The translations under genes were made by a program, and so were the position numbers. From the NCBI GenBank assembly GCA_023392615.1, contig JAEVYT010000036.1, positions 1 to 64,000 on the forward strand: a DNA stretch of 64,000 nt. Direction: 5' to 3'. How positions within the stretch are numbered: the first letter of the stretch is position 1; each line of letters begins with the position of its first letter. Origin of the DNA: Bacillota bacterium (GTDB lineage: Bacteria > Bacillota > Clostridia > Lachnospirales > Lachnospiraceae). This document shows positions 44,815 to 54,283 of this stretch, piece by piece. A model generated the notes under the pieces. That model was not told the DNA's origin. It made no database searches and was given only the letters and a program-made list of their open reading frames with translations.

Positions 44815-45729
44815 TCAACCCTCCTTAATAACCCTAAGAAAGAATTCCTCCAGGCTTTCCTTTTTAGAATGATATATCATAGGATATATGTTTTGTTGTT
44901 CTAGTTGGCGTAACAAATCGGAATAGCTATTTATTGCTATACCCGACACTAGCACTTCCCCCTCGCCAATTGATTTTACTCGAAGTGCTTTTTCTTTTAA
45001 GTAATTCCTCAATTTATTAGTTGGTGAATTTATCTTAATATATAGACTTGAATATCTTGCATGTTCAAAGTCATTCTGGTTAAGTTCTTGCAGTAATCGT
45101 CCATTGGCTAGTATGCCTATTTTATTCACAAGCTTCTCCATTTCATCTAGTAGATGGCTGGATATAAAAATTGTTGTACCCTCTTTTGCCTTTTTTAATA
45201 ATGTCTGACGAACCGCTACAAGCCCCTCCGGATCTAGACCATTTGTTGGTTCATCCAATAAGAGAATTTTAGGTTTGTGAATTAACGCCTTCGCCAATCC
45301 TACTTTTTGATTATTTCCTAAAGAAAGATCTTTTACCTTAACACTACAATAGCGTGTTAATAAAAGTTGCTCCATAATTTCTTCAATTCGATTTTTTATA
45401 TCGCTACACGGAATCAATCTTTGTTTTGCATAAATGACAAGGTTTTCTTCCACTGTGAAGTCGGGATAAGCATGTGGTGTTTCTATTAAGTATCCTACTT
45501 GATTCCAAAACTTCGAAGGTAATTTAGAAATACATACTCCTGAGTAATAAATTTCACCCGATGTCGGTCGAATCATATTTAATAGCATACGCATTGTCGT
45601 TGTTTTTCCAGCTCCATTCAAACCTAGAAATCCATATATTTCACCCTCGTTAGCAGTTATACCAATATCATGTACACATATATTGGAACCATATTGTTTT
45701 GTTAATCCCTTTGTTTCAATAATTGCCAA
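44815..45729 (-). CDS. ABC transporter ATPase of the TetR-controlled exporter (TTG start)
   Basis: A 304-residue ATPase. Walker A GLNGAGKTTTMR, signature LSLGNNQKVGLAKAL, Walker B ILLLDEPTNGLD, switch SSHLLDEM. The signature is LSLGN instead of LSGGQ, as in many BcrA-like exporters. AGGAGG lies 9 nt from a TTG initiation codon at 45727-45729, and no better ATG exists. It is the first gene of the operon, directly downstream of the palindromic operator. Confidence 0.87.
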   Translation of the reverse strand: MAIIETKGLTKQYGSNICVHDIGITANEGEIYGFLGLNGAGKTTTMRMLLNMIRPTSGEIYYSGVCISKLPSKFWNQVGYLIETPHAYPDFTVEENLVIYAKQRLIPCSDIKNRIEEIMEQLLLTRYCSVKVKDLSLGNNQKVGLAKALIHKPKILLLDEPTNGLDPEGLVAVRQTLLKKAKEGTTIFISSHLLDEMEKLVNKIGILANGRLLQELNQNDFEHARYSSLYIKINSPTNKLRNYLKEKALRVKSIGEGEVLVSGIAINSYSDLLRQLEQQNIYPMIYHSKKESLEEFFLRVIKEG

Positions 45730-45751
45730 TTTAAAGTTCCTCCTTTCATAT

Positions 45752-45807
45752 TAAGGTACTACAGTACCTTATTGCGAAAGTATAACACACTTTTTTATGT
45801 ATCGCAA
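45752..45807 (-). promoter_or_regulatory. Promoter and TetR-type operator of the ABC operon
   Basis: On the minus strand TTGCGA (45802-45807) and TATACT (45779-45784) are 17 nt apart. Directly downstream is TAAGGTACT-AC-AGTACCTTA (45752-45771), a perfect 9-bp-arm palindrome overlapping the expected start of transcription. This is the expected site for the TetR encoded in the operon. Confidence 0.7.
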
Positions 45808-45832
45808 GAATTTAATTAATTTCATAGAATAC

Positions 45833-45942
45833 AAAAAGACAGCGTATGATTTATAATCCTGCCGGAGACTTGGTATCGCTATATGCAATCATCAAGAAAT
45901 ATGTCTCTTCTATTGGATAATATTATCACACGCTATCTTTTT
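45833..45942 (-). terminator. Terminator of carAB
   Basis: AAAAAGACAGCGT pairs with ACGCTATCTTTTT (one mismatch) around a long structured loop; on the minus strand the second arm ends CTTTTTGTA. It lies 31 nt after the carB stop. Confidence 0.65.
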
Positions 45943-45973
45943 AATTAAATACTATATAATTAATAACTTCTTA

Positions 45974-48900
45974 TCAGATCTTTGCAACATCCACTAATGT
46001 GATGTCGCTGTTATCACTTTCCATACTTGTAATCAATGCTTCTGCTGTATCAATCGCGGTGAAGCAGGTAACACCGGTTTCTATAGAGAGACGACGAATG
46101 ATGAAACCGTCTCTGGTCTTATCACGTCCCTGGGTAGGAGTATTGATTACCATATCGATCTTATGACTCAAGATTAAGTCTATGATATTCGGGCTTTCCG
46201 CATCAATCTTTTCTACAAGAGTTGCAGCCACACCACCATCTCTTAATGCTTCGAGTGTTCCTTCTGTTGCATAAATCTCATAACCGAGTGCAACTAATCT
46301 GCGTCCAAGGTCTACCGCTTCTTCTCTGTCTGCTTTATTCACCGTCATAATCATCTTCTTATGTTTCGGTAGATTGATACCGGAACCCAAGAACGCTTTA
46401 TATAGAGCTTCATGGTAAGTCTTCGCAATACCAAGACATTCACCGGTGGATTTCATCTCCGGTCCTAAGCTGGTTTCAGCGCCACGTAACTTCTCGAAGG
46501 AGAATACAGGCATCTTAATTGCGATATATTGTGACTCTGGCCATAATCCCGGTGTGTAACCAAGAGATTTGATTTTCTCACCAAGGATAACTTTGGTTGC
46601 TATATCTACGATCGGTAATGCAGTAACCTTACTGATATACGGTACCGTACGGCTGGAACGAGGATTTACTTCGATTACATAAACCTCTTCATTGTACACA
46701 ATAAACTGAATATTGATTAATCCGACTACATGGAGTGAGTTTGCAAGCTTCTTTGTATAATCTACGATGTCTGCTTTCACCTTTTCACTCACATTCTGAG
46801 TAGGATAAACAGAGATACTATCACCGGAGTGAATACCAGCTCTCTCGATATGCTCCATGATACCCGGTATTAAGATGTCTTCCCCATCACATACCGCATC
46901 AACTTCTACTTCCTTACCCATCAGATATTTATCAACCAAGATTGGATGCTCCTGCAATGTCATGTTGATAATTCTCATAAATTCTACGATATCACTATCG
47001 CTTACTGCAATTTGCATACCCTGACCACCAAGTACATAGGAAGGACGAACCAGAACCGGATATCCGAGTTCATTTGCCGCTGCAAGTGCTTCTTCGGTTG
47101 TATATATGGTTTTTCCTGCTGGTCTTGGAATTGCGCATTGCTCTAGGATTTTATCAAATAACTCTCTATCTTCTGCTGCATCAACATCTGCTGCGGAGGT
47201 TCCAAGTATCGGCACTCCCATCTTTAATAATGCTTCTGTTAGTTTTATTGCTGTTTGTCCACCAAACTGTACAACTGCACCATCCGGTTGCTCAATATCA
47301 ACGATATTTTCTACATCCTCAGGAGTTAATGGCTCAAAGTAAAGCTTATCCGCAATGTCAAAGTCAGTACTTACTGTCTCCGGATTATTATTTACGATAA
47401 TTGTTTCACAGCCACTCTTTGATAATGCCCATACACTGTGTACGGAGCAATAGTCAAATTCAATACCTTGGCCGATACGGATCGGGCCGGAGCCGAGAAC
47501 CATAATTTTCTTTTTACCACTAGTCTTCTCAACTTCGTTAAAGCTGCCAAAAGTTGAATAGTAGTATGGAGTAGCCGCATCAAACTCTGCTGCACAGGTA
47601 TCAACCATCTTATAACCTGCCACAATACCGTTTTCCTTACGAAGTGTCTTGATTTCTATTACCGGTTTGCCTGTAAGCTCGGAGATTACACGATCCGGAT
47701 ATCCGATACGTTTTGCTCGTTCCAGTAAATCGACTGTAAGGGAGCCAGCTTGAAGTTCTTGTTCCATCTCCACAAGAATTGCTATTTTATCAATAAACCA
47801 TAAGTCTATCTTTGTAATTTCATGAATTTCTTCATAACTAATACCACGGCGAACCGCTTCAGCGATCACAAATAGTCGTCTATCATCTACCTGATGTAAT
47901 TCAGTACGAATTTCTTCCAGTGTTTTCTCTTCATAATTACCATATTTCAAGCTATAGATGTTCTGCTCCAAAGAACGAAGAGCTTTCATAAGTGCAGCTT
48001 CAAAGTTGGTGCTGATGGACATAACCTCACCAGTCGCCTTCATCTGAGTAGTTAACAATCTCTTCGCTGTGATAAATTTATCAAATGGCCACTTTGGAAT
48101 TTTTACTACACAATAATCAAGGGTTGGCTCAAAGCTTGCATAAGTTTTACGAGTAACTGCATTCTTTATTTCATCCAGATTAAAGCCAAGTGCAATCTTT
48201 GCTGCAACCTTCGCAATCGGATAACCGGTTGCTTTGGAAGCAAGTGCAGAAGAACGGCTAACACGTGGATTTACTTCGATTACTGCATATTCAAAGGTGT
48301 CAGGATGGAGTGCGTATTGTACATTACATCCACCGGTGATTCCCAACTCTGTAATAATATTTAATGCAGAGGTACGAAGCATCTGATATTCTTTATCTCC
48401 AAGCGTCTGAGAAGGAGCAACAACGATACTATCACCGGTATGTACGCCAACCGGATCAAGGTTTTCCATATTACATACGGTAATACAATTGCCTGCACTA
48501 TCGCGCATTACTTCATATTCAATTTCCTTCCAGCCAGCGATACAGCGTTCGATTAAGCACTGACCAACGCGGCTTAATCGAAGTCCATTTGTACAGATAT
48601 CTTCAAGCTCATCCTGGGATGCTGCGATACCACCACCGCTTCCGCCCATTGTATAAGCGGGTCGAACAACAACAGGATAGCCGATTGAGTCTGCAAATGT
48701 AACTGCGTCACTAACCGTAGTTACTACCGTACTTGCGGTACAAGGCTCACCAATCTTCTCCATAGTAGTCTTAAATTCAAGACGATCTTCTGCCTTTTTA
48801 ATGGTTAAGGAAGTTGTACCGATTAAACGAACATTCTGCTCCTCTAAAAAGCCGGATTCTTCAAGCTCCATTGCTATATTTAATGCAGCCTGGCCGCCAA

Positions 48901-49168
48901 GTGTAGGTAATACGCTGTCCGGTCTTTCCTTTAATATAATTCTTTTCACAAAATCCGGTGTTAGTGGTTCAATATATACGATATCAGCAATTTCTTTGTC
49001 CGTCATAATTGTCGCTGGATTAGAGTTAACAAGAACAACTTCGATGCCTTCTTCTTTTAAGGAACGGCATGCCTGTGTACCTGCATAGTCAAATTCTGCT
49101 GCCGAACCAATAATAATCGGGCCTGAACCGATAACCAATACTTTTTTTATACTCTCTATTCTTGGCAT
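45974..49168 (-). CDS. carB: Carbamoyl-phosphate synthase large subunit
   Basis: This subunit makes carbamoyl phosphate from bicarbonate, ammonia and two ATP for pyrimidine and arginine synthesis. It has 1064 residues, as usual. Two homologous ATP-grasp halves are visible (VLVIGSGPIIIGSAAEFDYAG at the start; MVLGSGPIRIGQGIEFDY at about 555), each with VRPAYTMGG or VRPSYVLGG. The C-terminal MGS-like allosteric domain begins about 935. carA precedes it with a 1-nt TAATG overlap, so translation is coupled. Confidence 0.97.
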   Translation of the reverse strand: MPRIESIKKVLVIGSGPIIIGSAAEFDYAGTQACRSLKEEGIEVVLVNSNPATIMTDKEIADIVYIEPLTPDFVKRIILKERPDSVLPTLGGQAALNIAMELEESGFLEEQNVRLIGTTSLTIKKAEDRLEFKTTMEKIGEPCTASTVVTTVSDAVTFADSIGYPVVVRPAYTMGGSGGGIAASQDELEDICTNGLRLSRVGQCLIERCIAGWKEIEYEVMRDSAGNCITVCNMENLDPVGVHTGDSIVVAPSQTLGDKEYQMLRTSALNIITELGITGGCNVQYALHPDTFEYAVIEVNPRVSRSSALASKATGYPIAKVAAKIALGFNLDEIKNAVTRKTYASFEPTLDYCVVKIPKWPFDKFITAKRLLTTQMKATGEVMSISTNFEAALMKALRSLEQNIYSLKYGNYEEKTLEEIRTELHQVDDRRLFVIAEAVRRGISYEEIHEITKIDLWFIDKIAILVEMEQELQAGSLTVDLLERAKRIGYPDRVISELTGKPVIEIKTLRKENGIVAGYKMVDTCAAEFDAATPYYYSTFGSFNEVEKTSGKKKIMVLGSGPIRIGQGIEFDYCSVHSVWALSKSGCETIIVNNNPETVSTDFDIADKLYFEPLTPEDVENIVDIEQPDGAVVQFGGQTAIKLTEALLKMGVPILGTSAADVDAAEDRELFDKILEQCAIPRPAGKTIYTTEEALAAANELGYPVLVRPSYVLGGQGMQIAVSDSDIVEFMRIINMTLQEHPILVDKYLMGKEVEVDAVCDGEDILIPGIMEHIERAGIHSGDSISVYPTQNVSEKVKADIVDYTKKLANSLHVVGLINIQFIVYNEEVYVIEVNPRSSRTVPYISKVTALPIVDIATKVILGEKIKSLGYTPGLWPESQYIAIKMPVFSFEKLRGAETSLGPEMKSTGECLGIAKTYHEALYKAFLGSGINLPKHKKMIMTVNKADREEAVDLGRRLVALGYEIYATEGTLEALRDGGVAATLVEKIDAESPNIIDLILSHKIDMVINTPTQGRDKTRDGFIIRRLSIETGVTCFTAIDTAEALITSMESDNSDITLVDVAKI

Positions 49169-50250
49169 TATCCCTGTACCTCCATCATATTAATAAACTC
49201 GTTGAAAAGGAACTCACTATCCATCGGGCCTGCACAAGCTTCCGGATGGAACTGAACAGAAAATACATTCTTACCAAGGTAGTGCATACCTTCTACCGTC
49301 TTGTCATTAACATTTACAAAGCTTACTTCTGCCACTTCCGGGCTCAAGCTATCGCCCTTAACCATATATCCGTGATTTTGAGTGGATATGTAAACTCTGC
49401 CGGTTTTTAAATCTTTCACCGGATGGTTCGCACCACGATGTCCGTATTTCATCTTCTCCGTATCTCCGCCGTTTGCAAGAGCCAACAACTGATGTCCAAG
49501 GCAAATTGCAAAAATCGGGACATTACTGTCAAACATATTCTTAACTTCAGCGATAATTTCTGTACATTCCTTCGGATCACCAGGTCCATTGGATAACATG
49601 ATACCGTCAGGGTTATTCTTTATTACTTCCTCTGCTTTTGTAAATGCCGGATATATCGTAACCTCGCATCCTCTTTTCGCTAAACATCTAGGAATATTAT
49701 TCTTTAAGCCGTAATCCATCAGCGCTACCTTATATTTCGTCTCGCCTATTGCTGGGATCACTTTCACTTCTTTGGTAGAAGTTTTCAATACAACCTTTTC
49801 AACTTTATACTGTTGAATCCGTTCCTGAACCTCATCCATATTATAATTTTCGTTCGTTGTGATCATGCCGTTCATGGTACCTTTATTTCGAAGCAGCTTA
49901 ACCAGTGCTCTGGTATCAATTCCGGATATTCCGGGGATATCATTTCTCTCTAAAAAGCTTTGAATGCTCTCTTCATTTCGGAAATTGCTAGGCATTCTTG
50001 ATAATTCTCTTACTATGAAACCATCTAGCCAAGGCTGATGTGATTCCATATCTTCATAACATACACCATAGTTACCTATTAAAGGATATGTCATAACTAC
50101 ACTTTGACCTGCATAAGAAGGGTCTGTCAATACTTCGAGATAACCTGTCATACCAGTATTAAAAACAATCTCACTGATAATCTCCCGTTTAGCTCCAATA
50201 CTCTCTCCCGCAAAGACATTACCATCCTCAAGAATTAAGAACGCTTTCAT
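49168..50250 (-). CDS. carA: Carbamoyl-phosphate synthase small subunit
   Basis: The glutaminase subunit that delivers ammonia to CarB. It has 360 residues. The C-terminal class I amidotransferase shows ISNGPGDP-like MLSNGPGDPKE, the nucleophile in FAICLGHQLLA and the His/Glu pair in VQFHPEA. The start MKAFLILEDG has GGAGG 5 nt upstream. A hairpin plus T-run in the upstream leader may be an attenuator. The window shows neither pyr nor arg neighbours, so the pathway assignment stays general. Confidence 0.97.
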   Translation of the reverse strand: MKAFLILEDGNVFAGESIGAKREIISEIVFNTGMTGYLEVLTDPSYAGQSVVMTYPLIGNYGVCYEDMESHQPWLDGFIVRELSRMPSNFRNEESIQSFLERNDIPGISGIDTRALVKLLRNKGTMNGMITTNENYNMDEVQERIQQYKVEKVVLKTSTKEVKVIPAIGETKYKVALMDYGLKNNIPRCLAKRGCEVTIYPAFTKAEEVIKNNPDGIMLSNGPGDPKECTEIIAEVKNMFDSNVPIFAICLGHQLLALANGGDTEKMKYGHRGANHPVKDLKTGRVYISTQNHGYMVKGDSLSPEVAEVSFVNVNDKTVEGMHYLGKNVFSVQFHPEACAGPMDSEFLFNEFINMMEVQG

Positions 50251-50262
50251 TATATCCTCCAT

Positions 50263-50621
50263 TCCGCCGATTTCTCAGCATATATTTAAGCATGAAAATT
50301 ATTAATTTTCTTGCATATTTATCAATTAGTTACCGAATTTGTGCAAAAAAAAAGAATACTAACCCATATTGGAGATATTCCTCTCCAAATATTTATCCTT
50401 AATTTTTATAAATTTTACATGTATAAATATTCATTTCTCTAAGCATTTTTATGATTGTAGCATATCTATTTTGAAATAGCAAGTGGTTTTAAAAAATTTA
50501 TTCATTATATATATTAATGATATATATTATCAATTTCACAAACTCTTATTCCCTTACAAATTCACATTTTTATCCAATCAACATAAGTTAGTAATAAAAT
50601 GAGCGAATTGAGGTCAAAATC
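50263..50621. other. 359-nt divergent region between carA and the first sleC gene
   Basis: The region holds the candidate carA leader hairpin at 50345-50388. The rest is AT-rich with short ATATAT runs near 50505-50530. I see no clear promoter for sleC, and no sigma-G-type element could be assigned with confidence. Confidence 0.4.
50345..50388 (-). promoter_or_regulatory. Possible attenuator in the carA leader
   Basis: On the minus strand a 7-bp TTGGAGA/TCTCCAA hairpin (50369-50375 with 50382-50388) is followed after 15 nt by nine T (complement of 50345-50353), about 95 nt before carA. GAATA in the loop can alternatively pair with TATTC directly before the T-run, so two structures compete. 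A PyrR binding loop is not recognisable. Confidence 0.4.
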
Positions 50622-51917
50622 ATGAATTCCTTTTATTCTCTCCATAATCAATATAAAACTATTCCGAATTTAAAAGTATACCCCACCCAGATGGAGACGC
50701 AATCTCTCGGACGATATCGTGTACGATGTACTACCGCAGGAGCGATTCCGATAGCAAATGCAGCCGTTACTATCACAGCGCAAAACGAACCTAATAACGT
50801 TCTGGAACGTTTAGTTACGAATGAAGATGGATTAACTCAGGAAGTAGAGTTGCCCGCTCCCCCATTTGACTACAGTCAAGAGCCAAATCAACCTAGGCCG
50901 TTTACGAATTACGATGTTCGGGTCGATGCACCAAACTACGAGGTTTTTCTGTATAATGGTGTCGAAATATTTCCCAATGAAACAGCGGAGCAGGAAACCA
51001 TTATGACCCCGCTTGTTCAAACACCAGGAGAGTTAATCTTTAATATTGATCCAAACACCCTATATGGTGAATATCCACCCAAAATCCCTGAGAGCGAAAT
51101 AAAACCCACCGGTGAAACTGGAGAAATCGTATTAAATCGTGTCGTTGTACCGGAATATGTAATCGTACATGATGGTGTACCATCCTCAAATGCACAGGAT
51201 TACTATGTCAGGTTTCCAGATTATATAAAAAATGTAGCCTCCAGTGAAATCTACTCCACCTGGCCAGAAAGTACTATTTATGCAAATGTGTTGGCAATTC
51301 TATCCTTTACTCTAAATCGAGTCTATACAGAATGGTATCGAAATCAAGGTTATAACTATACAATCACTTCTTCAACCGCATATGATCACAAATGGACGCG
51401 TGGAAGAAACATATTTGCCAATATAAGCTTCATTGTTGACTCTGTATTTGTTAATTACATCTCAAGGCCGGGAGTAAGACAGCCATTATTAACACAGTAC
51501 TGTGACGGTCAAAGAGTACAGTGTCCAAGATGGATGACGCAGTGGGGCTCGAAAAACTTAGGTGATCAGGGCTATACCGCAATACAGATTCTTCGTAATT
51601 ATTATGGGAATGATGTATTTATCAATACGGCTGCCGAGGTATCCGGTGTTCCCACTTCATGGCCGGGTGCCAACTTATCAACGGGGTCAAGTGGGGAAAA
51701 CGTAAGAATTATACAACAGCAGCTTAATCGTATCGCACAGGTTTACACAGCTATTCCAACACTGGTCGTTGACGGTCAATATGGTCCAAGAACAACTGCT
51801 GCTGTAAGAGCATTTCAAAATATCTTTGGTTTACCCGCAACGGGTGTGGTTGATCGCGCCACCTGGTACAAAATATCACAAATCTTTGTTGCCGTAACAA
51901 GAATAGCTGAACTATAA
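50622..51917 (+). CDS. sleC: SleC-like spore cortex-lytic enzyme, copy 1
   Basis: A 431-residue protein with the SleC layout: an N-terminal pre/pro region (about 1-150) with LKVYPTQMETQSLGR, a SpoIID-like lytic transglycosylase domain (about 175-345) with KNVASSEIYSTWPES, where the Glu after SS is the likely catalytic acid, and a C-terminal peptidoglycan-binding domain (about 350-425) with DGQYGPRTTAAVRAFQ. SleC degrades spore cortex during germination after cleavage of its prosequence by Csp proteases; no csp gene is in the window. The start has GAGGTC 9 nt upstream. A close paralogue follows 55 nt downstream. Confidence 0.82.
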   Translation: MNSFYSLHNQYKTIPNLKVYPTQMETQSLGRYRVRCTTAGAIPIANAAVTITAQNEPNNVLERLVTNEDGLTQEVELPAPPFDYSQEPNQPRPFTNYDVRVDAPNYEVFLYNGVEIFPNETAEQETIMTPLVQTPGELIFNIDPNTLYGEYPPKIPESEIKPTGETGEIVLNRVVVPEYVIVHDGVPSSNAQDYYVRFPDYIKNVASSEIYSTWPESTIYANVLAILSFTLNRVYTEWYRNQGYNYTITSSTAYDHKWTRGRNIFANISFIVDSVFVNYISRPGVRQPLLTQYCDGQRVQCPRWMTQWGSKNLGDQGYTAIQILRNYYGNDVFINTAAEVSGVPTSWPGANLSTGSSGENVRIIQQQLNRIAQVYTAIPTLVVDGQYGPRTTAAVRAFQNIFGLPATGVVDRATWYKISQIFVAVTRIAEL

Positions 51918-51972
51918 TCACAACTTCCCATTTGAATCATATTTTATAATAAGTATTAAACGAGGTGACGAA

Positions 51973-53262
51973 ATGAATCCTTACTACTATAATAAGAATA
52001 AATATAAACCCATAAAGGTATATCCGACACAAATGAACACGCAATCATTGGGAAGGATACGCGCACGTGTTATGGGTACCGGAATGGTTCCGATTGAAAA
52101 TGCAACCGTTACAATATCGTCCACAGGAGTACCCGAGCAACAGATTGCAGAAGTTAGAACGAATGCTTCGGGACTTACCGAAATCATAGAAGTACCTGCT
52201 CCACCCCTTGAATTCAGTCAAGAACCCTCGGATCAACAACCGTACGCTAACTACCGAATCAATATGTCCGCAGCCGGGTTTGAACCGGTCGTAGTCCAAA
52301 ATGCTGAGATAATGCCAAATGTAACCGCATTACAGGATGCTACCCTTCGTCCCGAGGAACCACAAGCACAGCCTGAACTCTTTGTAGTTCCACCTCATAC
52401 CTTATTCGGTGATTACCCGCCAAAAATAGCAGAAGCTGAGATAAAACCAACCGGTGAGTCAGGTGAGATTGTCCTTAACCGAGTAGTAGTTCCCGAATTC
52501 GTTGTCGTACATGACGGCCCTCCAACCGACCGATCAGCCAGAGATCATTATGTTCGGTTTAGAGACTATATTAAAAATGTAGCCTCCAGTGAAATCTATT
52601 CCACCTGGCCAGATTCCACCATAACCGCTAACGTCCTTGCTATCTTATCCTTTACACTTAATCGTGTATTTACAGAGTGGTATCGTAATCAAGGTTTTAA
52701 CTTTACCATCACCTCATCAACCGCATTTGACCACAAATGGATTCCCGGTAGAAATATCTATGATAATATCGGATTAATCGTAGATAGTATTTTTAACAAC
52801 TATCTATCCAGACCTAATGTAAAACAGCCTATTTTAACACAATACTGCGACGGTAACAGGGTACAATGTCCGAACTGGATGACACAGTGGGGTTCCAAGC
52901 AGCTGGGCGACCAGGGGCAATCCGCAATTGAGATTCTTAGACATTTTTACGGAAACTCCATCTATATCAATACTGCTACCGAGGTGTCTGGAGTTCCCTC
53001 CTCCTGGCCAGGTTCAAACCTAACCATAGGCTCCTCCGGTGCAAATGTAAGGACCATACAAGAGCAACTTAATAAAATTTCGGAAAAGTATCCAGCTATA
53101 CCAGCCGTTGCCGTAAACGGTGAATTCAACAATCAAACTGCGGAATCCGTTAAAGCCTTTCAACAAATCTTTGATCTACCTGCTAATGGCATCGTAGATT
53201 TCCCTACCTGGTACAAATTGTCCGGCATATATGTTGCGGTTACACGAATGGCTGAGCTGTGA
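51973..53262 (+). CDS. sleC: SleC-like spore cortex-lytic enzyme, copy 2
   Basis: A 429-residue tandem paralogue with the same three parts: a pro-region with IKVYPTQMNTQSLGR, a SpoIID-like domain with KNVASSEIYSTWPDS, and a peptidoglycan-binding domain ending VAVTRMAEL. The central domain is nearly identical between copies at the protein level; the pro-regions differ most. GAGGTG precedes the ATG. The short gap and shared strand suggest one mRNA; a terminator follows only this copy. Confidence 0.82.
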   Translation: MNPYYYNKNKYKPIKVYPTQMNTQSLGRIRARVMGTGMVPIENATVTISSTGVPEQQIAEVRTNASGLTEIIEVPAPPLEFSQEPSDQQPYANYRINMSAAGFEPVVVQNAEIMPNVTALQDATLRPEEPQAQPELFVVPPHTLFGDYPPKIAEAEIKPTGESGEIVLNRVVVPEFVVVHDGPPTDRSARDHYVRFRDYIKNVASSEIYSTWPDSTITANVLAILSFTLNRVFTEWYRNQGFNFTITSSTAFDHKWIPGRNIYDNIGLIVDSIFNNYLSRPNVKQPILTQYCDGNRVQCPNWMTQWGSKQLGDQGQSAIEILRHFYGNSIYINTATEVSGVPSSWPGSNLTIGSSGANVRTIQEQLNKISEKYPAIPAVAVNGEFNNQTAESVKAFQQIFDLPANGIVDFPTWYKLSGIYVAVTRMAEL

Positions 53263-53312
53263 TATGTAAGAATAATAAAACTCACCTCTATTATTGCAAA
53301 ACATATTTACAA

Positions 53313-53359
53313 AAAGAACCAGCATACAATCATATATTTGGATTGTATGCTGGTTCTTT
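53313..53359. terminator. Bidirectional terminator between sleC and thiT
   Basis: A perfect 19-bp stem (53313-53331 with 53341-53359) with a 9-nt loop separates convergent genes. The plus strand continues ATTATTT and the minus strand TTTTTGTAAAT. Confidence 0.85.
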
Positions 53360-53360
53360 A

Positions 53361-54062
53361 TTATTTAAATAATGTAGAACCTGTTTGTGCTGCCATTCCT
53401 TTTACCTGAGCAAATGCCTGACGAACAGGAGTAATAAATAATATAATTAATGTCGCGATTGCTTCCGGTACAATATAAGTTGCATTATATCCAAAGGAAT
53501 AAACAATCGAATTCATACCCTTTGGAGTATACATACTAAAGAATACAAATCCGGATATCACATGGCAGATATATCTGCCGAACACACCAAGAATGTAACC
53601 TTTTACCAGACCATATTTCGTTCTTGAAAATGCTCCGCTTAAGCCAAGACAACCAAATGCAATCGGATAGTCTAGCAACATCTGAACCGGATGAAGAATT
53701 GTTGGTCCTATCATCATATTAATAAAACCATAAGCAATGCCGGTAAGAACACCTGCTTTAGTACCATATAAATAACCAATTAATACAATAAAGAGCATAC
53801 TAAATAACGTAATCGATCCACCAAATGGTAGCTTTGCAAAGGTGATGAACGAGGTTACCACTGCTAACGTCACCGCCATCGCTGAAAATGCTAACTGCTG
53901 TACTTTCACCTTTGACTTACTGTTAGATAACGCAGCCATCGTAATAAACAAAATGACCACAAGCACAAAAAGCAATATATTTCCCGCTAATGTTGGTGTG
54001 TAATAGACTTCTGAACCAGAACCTTCTTTTGTAGCAAGAAAATTCAAAATATTTTGGAACAT
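53361..54062 (-). CDS. thiT: Thiamine ECF transporter S component
   Basis: A 233-residue membrane protein with six predicted helices. KLPFGGSITLFSMLFIVLIG and LLDYPIAFGCLGLSG match the thiamine-binding ThiT family. S components work with a shared energising module (EcfAA'T) encoded elsewhere. The TPP riboswitch directly upstream confirms the substrate class. AAGGAGG precedes the ATG. The first 60 residues contain an extra N-terminal helix compared with the shortest ThiT proteins. Confidence 0.9.
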   Translation of the reverse strand: MFQNILNFLATKEGSGSEVYYTPTLAGNILLFVLVVILFITMAALSNSKSKVKVQQLAFSAMAVTLAVVTSFITFAKLPFGGSITLFSMLFIVLIGYLYGTKAGVLTGIAYGFINMMIGPTILHPVQMLLDYPIAFGCLGLSGAFSRTKYGLVKGYILGVFGRYICHVISGFVFFSMYTPKGMNSIVYSFGYNATYIVPEAIATLIILFITPVRQAFAQVKGMAAQTGSTLFK

Positions 54063-54069
54063 AAAAAAA

Positions 54070-54190
54070 CCTCCTTATGATTACTTCGGAGGGGGCCACT
54101 TGAAATGCTTCCTTCCGCCGGTATTATCCGGATCAAGTAGTAAGGGTCAGTATGTAATACATCATACCTCTCAGCCTGGGCTCCCCTAGC
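54070..54190 (-). promoter_or_regulatory. TPP riboswitch controlling thiT, with RBS-sequestering platform
   Basis: On the minus strand the thi-box core reads GGGG, CTGAGAGG, ACCCTT, then TTGATCCGGATAATACCGGC and GGAAGGA (aptamer about 54106-54190). Downstream, CCTCC (complement of 54088-54092) can pair with the thiT Shine-Dalgarno GGAGG (complement of 54070-54074), suggesting translational control by TPP. No strong U-tract terminator is present. Confidence 0.9.
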
Positions 54191-54283
54191 AAAATATATC
54201 TTTTTATTTTGTCTCAGCTATCATAACGGATTAATGGAAAGATGTCAATGGGAAAAGAATGATAACTTATCATACCGATATAC

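Noticed and set aside
50345..50388. PyrR-binding attenuator before carA
   Set aside because: A GAGAGG-like string is present, but the preceding conserved UCC part of the PyrR loop is not.
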